Source: Litchfieldia stipae (lineage in GTDB: Bacteria > Bacillota > Bacilli > Bacillales > Bacillaceae_L). From it: a DNA stretch of 48,298 bases. The DNA is taken from contig NZ_JACYHA010000025.1 of the NCBI RefSeq assembly GCF_014837155.1, forward strand, positions 1 through 48,298. The letters are read 5' to 3'. The notes under the pieces are model-generated. The model saw only the letters and a program-made list of their open reading frames with translations. It was not told where the DNA came from and made no database searches. This document shows, in pieces, positions 41,123-48,192 of this stretch (position 1 is the stretch's first letter; each line of letters opens with the position of its first letter). Position numbers and translations under genes: made by a program.

Positions 41123-43012
41123 ATGTGGAGAAATTTGCCTTCTTATTATAAAATTTCGATACGTATTGTCATTATTTATATTTTAATGAGCTTGACCTGG
41201 TTGTTCTTTTCAGATTGGCTTTTATTAGAACACTTCAAAAATCTCCCAGTTTGGTTATTGCATGCAAAAGGCTGCTTTTTTATCCTGACAACTGGGATCA
41301 TCTTTTATTTTGTCATCATGAAGAGGTTAAAAGAAACGTTTGCAAATGAGCATCAATATCGTCTGATTCTCGAAAATGCGACAGAGTTAATTGCCATTAT
41401 TGATAATCAAGGCATTCTAAAGTATGCATCACCTTCTTTCAAATCAACATTGGGTTACTCACAGAAAGAGACCATAGGAACACCTGTATATAACTTTATC
41501 GATTTTAAAACGCTGCCTGAATCAGCTTCACGACTAAAATCTAGAATAAATAAAGAGCTTGAAGGAGATTTTGTCTCCATTCTCAAGCATAAGAATGGAC
41601 GTTGTGTGATTGTCGAGGGGAAAGGAATTCCTATAAGTGAAACGAATGGCAAGGTTGAGCAGCTTCTTGTCCTTGCTTATGATATTACCGAACGAAAGAA
41701 TTCAGAAGAAAAAATGGAATATATGGCTTATCATGACTCATTAACAGGCTTACCTAACCGAAATTATTTTCGTACATCTTTTAATCGAGCCATTGAACAA
41801 GCCAAAGAGCATAACCAGAAGATGTCCGTCATTTTTATTGATTTAGATCGTTTTAAAGCGGTCAATGATACATTGGGTCATAGTATCGGGGATGATTTAC
41901 TCATCAAAATCGCTGAGACACTTAAGTCCTGTATTTATGAAAATGATGTTATTTCGCGACAGGGTGGGGATGAATTTATTATCCTTTTAAATAATTCTTC
42001 CTACGAGGAAACTAGCCAAATCGCAACTAATATCCTCCAAGCCTTATCGACACCCTTCCTTTTGTCAGGTCATGAGGTCTATATCACCCCTAGCCTTGGA
42101 ATTAGTATGTTTCCAAGAGACGGGGAAGACGTTGAGACGCTTATTAAAAATGCAGATATGGCGATGTATGATGCGAAAAACAAAGGGAAAAACAATTACC
42201 AATTTTATTGTAATCATCTAGCTTCAACAAATTTTAGGAAGATACTGCTAGAAAGTAAATTAAGAAAAGCATTACAGAAAAACGCACTTACGCTCCACTA
42301 TCAGCCCAAGGTGAATTTACACTTAAATAAAGTGACGGGTTTTGAAGCACTGCTTCGGTGGAATGACCCAGATGTAGGAATGATTCCCCCTTCCGAATTC
42401 ATCCCGATTTCCGAAGAAACAGGTCTTATTGTTCAAATTGGAAACTGGGTACTACGTGAAGCGTGTCGTCAAACAAAGCGTTGGCAGACGGAAGGAAATC
42501 CACCGCTGTGTATTTGTGTGAACATCTCTGTCCGTCAATTTTTAGACGATGGGTTCTTAGAATCGGTTAAGTTGATTCTAGAGGAAACGAAACTTGACCC
42601 AGAGCATTTGAACCTTGAAATTACAGAATCCATTGCCATGTCCGATGTCGAAAAAACTATTACTATTCTAACTGAATTAAAACAGCTTGGTGTCCTGATC
42701 TCATTAGACGACTTTGGCACAGGCTACTCATCACTAAGCTATTTAAGCAAATTACCACTTGATTTTGTAAAAATCGATCAATCCTTTGTCAGGGACCTAC
42801 ATCTAAATGAGGAAAATAAAAACATTGTACGAGCCATTATCCAAGTTGCACACAGCTTGAAAAAAATAGTCATCGCTGAAGGTGTAGAAACAAAGGAGCA
42901 ACTGGACTTCCTCCGCCAAAAAAAATGTGACCATGTCCAAGGCTACTACTACAGCAAACCAGTTCCAGCAGAACAAGCTATCGAATTCCTAATGAATGAC
43001 TTACAAAGGTAA
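41123..43012 (+). CDS. Membrane PAS-GGDEF-EAL cyclic-di-GMP enzyme
   Basis: Six hundred and twenty-nine residues from ATG 41123; an in-frame TTG at 41066 would add residues encoded by REP-B, and neither start has an ideal site. Two membrane helices span residues 10-32 and 45-67. A PAS domain follows (YRLILENATELIAIIDNQGI), then a diguanylate cyclase with intact GGDEF at 281-285 and a phosphodiesterase with EAL at 408-410 plus DDFGTGYSSLSYL. Both active sites look complete. No RxxD inhibition site stands before GGDEF (the position reads YEND). It should make or break cyclic-di-GMP in response to a PAS-bound signal. Confidence 0.9.
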   Translation: MWRNLPSYYKISIRIVIIYILMSLTWLFFSDWLLLEHFKNLPVWLLHAKGCFFILTTGIIFYFVIMKRLKETFANEHQYRLILENATELIAIIDNQGILKYASPSFKSTLGYSQKETIGTPVYNFIDFKTLPESASRLKSRINKELEGDFVSILKHKNGRCVIVEGKGIPISETNGKVEQLLVLAYDITERKNSEEKMEYMAYHDSLTGLPNRNYFRTSFNRAIEQAKEHNQKMSVIFIDLDRFKAVNDTLGHSIGDDLLIKIAETLKSCIYENDVISRQGGDEFIILLNNSSYEETSQIATNILQALSTPFLLSGHEVYITPSLGISMFPRDGEDVETLIKNADMAMYDAKNKGKNNYQFYCNHLASTNFRKILLESKLRKALQKNALTLHYQPKVNLHLNKVTGFEALLRWNDPDVGMIPPSEFIPISEETGLIVQIGNWVLREACRQTKRWQTEGNPPLCICVNISVRQFLDDGFLESVKLILEETKLDPEHLNLEITESIAMSDVEKTITILTELKQLGVLISLDDFGTGYSSLSYLSKLPLDFVKIDQSFVRDLHLNEENKNIVRAIIQVAHSLKKIVIAEGVETKEQLDFLRQKKCDHVQGYYYSKPVPAEQAIEFLMNDLQR

Positions 43013-43384
43013 AGCGCAGGGTTCATGATCCTGCGCTTGGCAAAGTGGGGACGGTTCTCATGCTTCCTATTAGGATGAAGTGTGTCACCTATAACCTTAA
43101 CCTATGCAACACCTTTGTTTTCCCCGCACTCATATACCAATCAGTCAACTCAAATTCCCTTCAGAGACATCACTTGTCCCAAAATCAGTCGCTCGATATA
43201 CTTCTAGCGATTGAAGAAAGGCTGTCGGATTTTTCAACTGAGGCTTCTGAAATCTAAGACATGTCATTTGAGCGGTGTGCGTCTTTTATCGCTGGTCCAG
43301 CGTGCTTTTGACAGCCGATTGAAGAAATTGATCTCGAATCTTTTGTCGTTGATGTTCCCCCCTTTTGGCGATGTTGTCTGGCAC
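43013..43384. other. Gap: hairpin, one REP-A half-site, unexplained stretch, decayed REP-B
   Basis: AAGCGCAGG and CCTGCGCTT (43013-43039) form a perfect 9-bp stem just past the stop, without a T run. It runs into GGCAAAGTGGGGACGGTTCT (REP-A, 43039). From 43080 to 43370 no coding signal is clear; the minus strand has a broken frame with phrases that could come from an old gene. GTTGTCTGGCACCTATAG at the end resembles a decayed REP-B touching the NUDIX stop. Confidence 0.5.
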
Positions 43385-44011
43385 CTATAGATGCTTACCA
43401 ATCCTTTCAACAACCTCACGATAAAAATCGTCTGGATGTGGTACAAATTGATTTCTATGCACGAAGACTTCTTTAATTATTCGCTTCGATCCATCTCGAT
43501 TCACTTCAAATCCACTGATTTCGACTTCATCTTTTTCTCCCGTCCAAAGCTGGGCAAAATCAGTGAATTTCACTCTCACCATTCCAGAAACCTCTTCCTT
43601 TTGAAGGGTAAAATCCTCAAACGGATGCGAGCATATATAAAGGAAAGCATTCGCAAACTCTCGATCAATGAAATGCTCCTCAAAAACGGTATACTTGATC
43701 ACACCTAACCCAATCAACTCTTCAATAGCAACATCAATCCCAATTTCTTCCTTAATCTCTCTGACCCCATCCTCCACTTTTTCGTTCGCTAATAAATGTC
43801 CTGCGGCGGTAATGTCAAAGAGGTTCGGATAATCCTTCTTATGTTCACTACGGAGCTGCAAATAAATATAAGCGACACCATGTTCATGACACACAAACCA
43901 ACAATGAAAAGCCTCATGCCAATGCCCGAGCCTATGTACCTCACTCCGCGTTGCAACCCCAATTTGACTCCCCTGTTCATCGAAAATTTTCAACTTCTCC
44001 TGCTCACTCAT
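43385..44011 (-). CDS. NUDIX hydrolase (YfcD/isopentenyl-diphosphate isomerase-like)
   Basis: Cytoplasmic enzyme of 208 residues. The Nudix box is complete: GHLLANEKVEDGVREIKEEIGID, with the REIKEE metal-binding core. The N-terminal part (FDEQGSQIGVATRSEVHRLGHWHEAFHCWF) is the pattern of the IPP-isomerase-like Nudix subgroup that includes YfcD. These enzymes cleave X-linked nucleoside or other diphosphates; the substrate is not fixed. It is followed upstream by the small membrane protein gene on the same strand. Confidence 0.88.
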   Translation of the reverse strand: MSEQEKLKIFDEQGSQIGVATRSEVHRLGHWHEAFHCWFVCHEHGVAYIYLQLRSEHKKDYPNLFDITAAGHLLANEKVEDGVREIKEEIGIDVAIEELIGLGVIKYTVFEEHFIDREFANAFLYICSHPFEDFTLQKEEVSGMVRVKFTDFAQLWTGEKDEVEISGFEVNRDGSKRIIKEVFVHRNQFVPHPDDFYREVVERIGKHL

Positions 44012-44042
44012 AATTGCCCCCCCTTTTGTGCTACCCTAGCGC

Positions 44043-44228
44043 CTATAAAAACATCATAATCACCGTTGATAAAATAGGACCTAAAATCACAAAACCTAGA
44101 AATAAGGCAATGAACTTGACCGGTGTTGACAGCCCCTTCGGTTCATTTGTTAATTGCTCCAACCTATCAATCCGATCATTTAACTTAATGATTTCCACTA
44201 ACAGTTCTTTATTCGTGGGTTCCTTCAT
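44043..44228 (-). CDS. Small tail-anchored-like membrane protein
   Basis: Sixty-one residues from ATG 44228 (MKEPTNKELLVEI), with GGGGG eight bases upstream. Residues 8-28 form a short coiled-coil (LLVEIIKLNDRIDRLEQL). One membrane helix near the C-terminus (VKFIALFLGFVILGPILSTVIMMFL) would anchor it. No family recognised. It precedes the NUDIX gene by 31 bases and could share its transcript. Confidence 0.6.
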   Translation of the reverse strand: MKEPTNKELLVEIIKLNDRIDRLEQLTNEPKGLSTPVKFIALFLGFVILGPILSTVIMMFL

Positions 44229-44308
44229 GAACATAGCCCCCTATACGCATTTTCCTTTATTTTACTATATTTAATAGTGGAGAAGTGAGAATAGAATGAG
44301 AAATGTAA

Positions 44309-44370
44309 TTTAAACAAATGTACAACAGTAGCAATAAGGGTTTCACAAGCTTGAACAAACGTTTGTTTAG
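44309..44370 (+). repeat. R2 repeat, copy 2, abutting R1 copy d
   Basis: AATTTAAAC, TGTACAA, AGTAGCAA, GGGTTTC and the palindrome AACAAACGTTTGTTT, in the same order and spacing as 18122-18186. Here it runs straight into the outer left end of R1. Confidence 0.6.
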
Positions 44371-44580
44371 GCTGTTTTCTCAAAGTTTGTTGTTTTTTTG
44401 ACAAAAATTATGGGGAATGCGACATCTAGCAGCCTGAATACACTGAGACTCCCGTGGGATGCGTGGGCAAAGTGAGACCCCGCAGGAGCAACGCGACGAG
44501 GAGGCTCACCGGTCACCCCACAGGACGCGGAGTGTATTCAGGCTGCGGTATTTAAAGCAACAATATATACGAAATCAGCC
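44370..44580 (+). repeat. R1 element, copy d (most complete)
   Basis: The outer ends GGCTGTTTTC (44370) and GAAATCAGCC (to 44580) are inverted, and TTTGTTG/CAACAATAT lie just inside. The inner arms are CAGCCTGAATACAC and GTGTATTCAGGCTGC. The core has GAGACTCCCGTGGG, GTGAGACCCCGCAGGAG and GACGAGGAGGCTCACCGG. This 211-bp copy defines the family. The whole gap 44235-44744 holds only repeats and the promoter of the next gene. Confidence 0.83.
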
Positions 44581-44617
44581 TTTGTTTATAATCACACCTC
44601 ACATAATACGTGGAAAT

Positions 44618-44640
44618 GGAAGCGTGAGAACCGTCCCCAA
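44618..44640 (-). repeat. REP-A half-site before the acidic surface protein gene
   Basis: GGAAGCGTGAGAACCGTCCC then CAATTCGG. A single half, so no hairpin by itself. Confidence 0.78.
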
Positions 44641-44744
44641 TTCGGCATTTAATTATATACTCAAAATATTTTAAAAACAATTCTATTTTTTCTATTATTT
44701 AACAAATATAATTCTTTTGATATTGATAATTTGGAGGCGCATTG

Positions 44745-45905
44745 ATGCGAAAATTACTTTCTGTTTTGCTTATTGTTATGTTAAGTTTTAGCGTTTTACC
44801 AACGGTTGGTTTGGCTGCTCCATCTGATGCAGAGTTAGAGTCATATTTAACTGAAATTGGGTTAACGAAAGAAGAGTTAGTTGAGTATCTTGATTACTAT
44901 GGTTTAACAATTGAAGACTTTGTAGATGTTGAAGAAGTAAGGATTTTTATTGGTCCTGTTTTAACAGAGGAAAATCTGCAAGAAATACTTTTGGAGTATG
45001 AAATTACATTAGAAGAGCTTGAAGCACTATTGGTTGAGTATGGTGAAATTGAAGAAGGACAAGCTGTTTTTGATGTTTATTATTTTTATGATGATTTATA
45101 TTGGACAGTAAGTTCATACTTGGACATGTATGGCACTCCGATTACCCCTGAAAATCTGCAAGAACTTCTTGATAAATATGAATTAACTCATCAGGAGTTA
45201 GTTGAGCTTTTCGAAGCAAATGATGATTCGATTGAGTACTATGAATACATTGAGGACTTAGATCTCATGACGGAATACTATCTCTACTATCCAGAATTCG
45301 ATATCGATACGATCTTAAGTGAGATTGGATTAACGGACGACGAATTGGACGCTCTAATTAATCATTTAATGAGCACCCTTGATTATGAAGACCCTGCGTT
45401 TGAGGCGAAATTGCTAGAGTTATCTGATCGCCTAGAGAGCTTCGACTATTTTGATACCATTGACGAATTAACAGCTGAGCAAATTGCGGAACTAGCGTAT
45501 ATTTTCAGTGAGCTACTAGATTTATTCCAATTAGATGTCGACTATTATCTAGTAAATGGGGACGAAAAGAAACCATTAAACCTGCAAACTCTTATCACAA
45601 TGACTGAGTTAAAAGGTGCCGACCTTTTGATCGAATTTTTCAATAAAGAAGGACTTTTCCTTGCTGATATCTTAATTACGGGTGAAAAGTTTGATTCCGA
45701 TTTGATTGAAGAAGTTGGGAAAGACGTGAAGGAAGTTGACAAGATGGTAAAAGAAACACCAAAACCACCCGTTACTAAAACAGTGAAAGGTGGCAAGTTG
45801 CCTAACACAGCTTCTGATTACCCTATAAACACATTAATCGGAGGATTAGTTGCTGGATTAGGAATCATCTTATTCCGTCGTTGGAAGAAGCATTATGCGG
45901 CTTAA
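44745..45905 (+). CDS. Processed acidic surface protein with LPxTA sorting signal
   Basis: Cell-wall-anchored protein, 386 residues from ATG 44745 (GGAGG lies seven bases upstream; an in-frame TTG is at 44742). A signal peptide (LLSVLLIVMLSFSVLPTVGLA) is followed by a very acidic region with repeated lines of the type LTKEELVEYLDYYGLTIEDF and ITPENLQELLDKYELTHQEL. The C-terminus has the sorting motif LPNTAS near residue 352, a hydrophobic helix (TLIGGLVAGLGIILF) and a basic end (RRWKKHYAA). The layout fits the processed acidic surface protein family that travels with its own class D sortase, here the next gene. Confidence 0.88.
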   Translation: MRKLLSVLLIVMLSFSVLPTVGLAAPSDAELESYLTEIGLTKEELVEYLDYYGLTIEDFVDVEEVRIFIGPVLTEENLQEILLEYEITLEELEALLVEYGEIEEGQAVFDVYYFYDDLYWTVSSYLDMYGTPITPENLQELLDKYELTHQELVELFEANDDSIEYYEYIEDLDLMTEYYLYYPEFDIDTILSEIGLTDDELDALINHLMSTLDYEDPAFEAKLLELSDRLESFDYFDTIDELTAEQIAELAYIFSELLDLFQLDVDYYLVNGDEKKPLNLQTLITMTELKGADLLIEFFNKEGLFLADILITGEKFDSDLIEEVGKDVKEVDKMVKETPKPPVTKTVKGGKLPNTASDYPINTLIGGLVAGLGIILFRRWKKHYAA

Positions 45906-46563
45906 GCGGTTAGCATTAAAAGAAGTCGGAACCAAGCGTTTCCTTCTTCTTTTTTTCAGTATTGTTCTAATTGCAGGTGGGACATGGTTTACGGGGACAA
46001 ATGGATATAAGTTTCTAAAGGGGTATTTTCTATATAAAACAAACTCGGTTGCGGCTCAGCCTATGCCAACACCTGCGATTGAAAAGCCAACGCCTGTCGT
46101 GACCAAGAAACTGCCAGCGAATGCGAATGTAAGCTCTCTCTATGAAAAAACACCCCAAATTGGTGAGGTGATCGGCGATCTCTATATTCCGAAGATTGAT
46201 GCCACCCTTCCCATCTATCACGGCACAGATGAGGATGAGCTGGAAAAAGGGGTCGGTCACTACAAAGGGTCCGTGTTGCCCGGTGAAAATGACAACACCG
46301 TCTTAGCAGGACATCGCGACACCGTGTTTCGCCGTCTCGGAGAAGTCGGTGTGGGTGATACTCTCGTGGTCACAACGAGTGCGGGGACCTTCAAATATAA
46401 GGTTCGAAAGGTGCGGATTGTTGATAGTGATGACCGGACCGTTATCGTGCCAAAGCCAAAGGCTACGTTGACAGTATCGACCTGCTATCCGTTCGACTTC
46501 ATCGGAGATGCGCCTGAGAGGTATGTGCTTGTTGCTGATTTGATTGGGGATAAGAAAAAATAG
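45895..46563 (+). CDS. Class D sortase
   Basis: Membrane transpeptidase, 222 residues. An N-terminal anchor (FLLLFFSIVLIAGGTWF) is followed by a Pro-rich linker (residues 50-75) and a sortase beta-barrel. The catalytic triad is His140 (LAGHRDTVF), Cys197 (TVSTCYPF) and Arg209 (APERYVLVA). It should cut the LPNTA signal of the protein encoded just upstream and join it to the wall. The ATG overlaps the stop of that gene by 11 bases, with GGAAG ahead, so the two are made together. A terminator follows. Confidence 0.92.
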   Translation: MRLKRLALKEVGTKRFLLLFFSIVLIAGGTWFTGTNGYKFLKGYFLYKTNSVAAQPMPTPAIEKPTPVVTKKLPANANVSSLYEKTPQIGEVIGDLYIPKIDATLPIYHGTDEDELEKGVGHYKGSVLPGENDNTVLAGHRDTVFRRLGEVGVGDTLVVTTSAGTFKYKVRKVRIVDSDDRTVIVPKPKATLTVSTCYPFDFIGDAPERYVLVADLIGDKKK

Positions 46564-46577
46564 GACGTGGATGTTGG

Positions 46578-46607
46578 AGCTAGCTGCTTTTGTGGCTGGC
46601 TTTTTTT
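46578..46607 (+). terminator. Terminator of the acidic protein/sortase operon
   Basis: AGCTAGCTGC pairs with GTGGCTGGCT (several G-U) over TTTT and is followed by TTTTTT. Confidence 0.75.
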
Positions 46608-46651
46608 AGTTTTGGGTGATGGATTGAGATTGGGGTGTGGGGCTGCACTGG

Positions 46652-46674
46652 AGGAAGCGTGAGAACCGTCCCCA
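46652..46674 (-). repeat. REP-A half-site
   Basis: GGAAGCGTGAGAACCGTCCC followed by CAATTCACC, between the sortase terminator and the RidA-like gene. Single half. Confidence 0.78.
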
Positions 46675-46756
46675 ATTCACCACAAAAAAAAGGATTTCCC
46701 CCACCCCATCTTGAATTATTACTCTTATAGTCCAAACCCGAGAGGAGAGCCATCCA

Positions 46757-47233
46757 GTGAATATGATCGATAAACGTTTGCATGAATTAGGGATCAAATT
46801 ACCAGACCCAACTCCCCCGCTATTCAATTATGTCCCAGTCATGATTCACCAAGGTATAGCATACATTAGTGGACAGGTACCACGCGTGAATGGAGTCATT
46901 CCTTATCCGGGAAAAGTCGGTCAAGACGTAACAATCGAGCAGGCACGAGAGCTTGCTGAAATCTGTGTGTTAAAGGGATTAAGCTGCCTAAAAGCAGAAA
47001 TCGGTAGCCTTGACGAGGTCATACAAGTATTAAAAGTAACAGGCTATGTCCAATCCGCACCAGGATTCACTGAGCAACCGAAGATAATTGACGTCGTTTC
47101 AGAATTACTGGAGAAGATTTTCGGTGAAAAAGGTCGTCATGCCCGCACAGCTGTTGGAGCATCCGAACTCCCGAACAACACACCAATCGAGGTTGATTTT
47201 ATCATTGCCGTAAAACAAGGAGGCACACAATGA
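46757..47233 (+). CDS. RidA-family protein (YjgF/YER057c/UK114-like)
   Basis: One hundred and fifty-eight residues. The start is GTG 46757 with AGGAG nine bases before; ATG 46763 is possible. Lines such as HQGIAYISGQVPRVNGVI, TIEQARELAEICVLKGLSCLKAEIGSLDEVIQVLKVTGYV and RTAVGASELPNNTPIEVDFI match the RidA-like branch that is longer than classic RidA. The usual RNSI segment of the core group is replaced. RidA proteins hydrolyse enamine or imine products of PLP enzymes. The stop overlaps the ATG of a threonine/serine dehydratase, which makes just such products. Confidence 0.88.
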   Translation: MNMIDKRLHELGIKLPDPTPPLFNYVPVMIHQGIAYISGQVPRVNGVIPYPGKVGQDVTIEQARELAEICVLKGLSCLKAEIGSLDEVIQVLKVTGYVQSAPGFTEQPKIIDVVSELLEKIFGEKGRHARTAVGASELPNNTPIEVDFIIAVKQGGTQ

Positions 47234-48171
47234 TTCAGTTAAATGATGTAAAAGAAGCGAGAGAACGAATCAAGGATATCACGTACATAACCCCCATTTT
47301 AACATCAGAACAGCTTTCACAACTCTGTGGAAACCACATCTTCTTAAAATCAGAGCATCTTCAAAAGACCGGGTCGTTCAAAATTCGTGGAGCTAGCAAT
47401 CGCGTGATCCAAGCAATTGAGGAAGGAGCGAAATACGTCACAGCGGCCTCTTCAGGAAATCATGGCCAAGCCGTCGCCTACGTCGCAAACAAATACGGCA
47501 TTCCAGCGACAATCGTTGTTCCAGAAGATGCGAGTCAATGCAAAATCAATGCCATCCAAGCCTACAATGGAAAAATTGAGAAATGCGGCACCACTTCAGC
47601 AGAACGCTTGCCACGAGCAAAAGAAATCGCAAGGCAAGAAAACGGAGTCTTCATCCCGCCATACGACGACCCTTATATCATGGCTGGTCAAGGAACTGTA
47701 GGACTTGAAATCCTCGACCAAATTCAAGATGTCGATGTCGTCATCGTCCCAATCGGAGGTGGAGGACTCATCTCTGGAATCCTAACTGCTATCAAGGAAA
47801 CGAATCCGAAAATCAAAGTAATTGGTGTAGAACCTGAGCTTGCCAACGACACATACCTTTCCCTTCAAAACAAACAAATTACAGCGATCCAAGGAACAAC
47901 CACCATTGCAGATGGCTTAAGAACAAACCAGCCAGGTGACCTCACCTTCCCTGTGCTCGAAAATTACCTTGATGACATCGTCCTAGTCAGTGAAGATGAC
48001 ATTCGACAAGCATTCAGCTTTGTGATGGAACGGATGAAACAACTCATCGAACCATCCAGCGCAACCACCATCGCCGCTGCTCGAAAACTACCTTACCAAG
48101 GAAAAAACATCGTCACCATCATCTCAGGCGGAAACGTCGACCTAGACAAAGTACCCAGCTTCCTAGTTTGA
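47230..48171 (+). CDS. PLP-dependent threonine/serine dehydratase (possibly serine racemase)
   Basis: Fold-type II PLP enzyme, 313 residues, without the C-terminal ACT-like regulatory domain, so it is of the catabolic type. The PLP Lys is in KTGSFKIRGASNRV, the substrate loop is SSGNHGQAVAYVA, and the phosphate-binding loop is IGGGGLISGIL. It should turn L-threonine to 2-oxobutanoate or L-serine to pyruvate through an enamine. The ATGA overlap with the RidA-like gene couples the two. Small serine racemases look alike, so that remains possible. A REP-A core follows the stop within six bases. Confidence 0.88.
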   Translation: MIQLNDVKEARERIKDITYITPILTSEQLSQLCGNHIFLKSEHLQKTGSFKIRGASNRVIQAIEEGAKYVTAASSGNHGQAVAYVANKYGIPATIVVPEDASQCKINAIQAYNGKIEKCGTTSAERLPRAKEIARQENGVFIPPYDDPYIMAGQGTVGLEILDQIQDVDVVIVPIGGGGLISGILTAIKETNPKIKVIGVEPELANDTYLSLQNKQITAIQGTTTIADGLRTNQPGDLTFPVLENYLDDIVLVSEDDIRQAFSFVMERMKQLIEPSSATTIAAARKLPYQGKNIVTIISGGNVDLDKVPSFLV

Positions 48172-48174
48172 AAC

Positions 48175-48192
48175 ATGGGGACGGTTCTGTAG
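48175..48192 (+). repeat. REP-A core at the edge of an IS3-like element
   Basis: TGGGGACGGTTCTGTAG, right after the dehydratase stop. The next bases, TGCACCCC, are the probable insertion sequence end, but another REP-A copy (38716) also goes on with TTCACC, so the exact border is uncertain. Confidence 0.7.

Noticed and set aside
43045-43257. Open frame of 70 codons starting MGTVLMLP
   Set aside because: The start is REP-A sequence and no ribosome binding site or family likeness is seen.
44352-44367. LexA box in GAACAAACGTTTG
   Set aside because: The right half lacks GTTC and the nearby genes have no SOS link. The sequence belongs to repeat R2.
18929-48192. REP-A copies considered as a CRISPR or as protein operators
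   Set aside because: They are dispersed in many gaps, are hairpin-shaped and mostly sit just after stop codons, which suits REP sequences better than operators.
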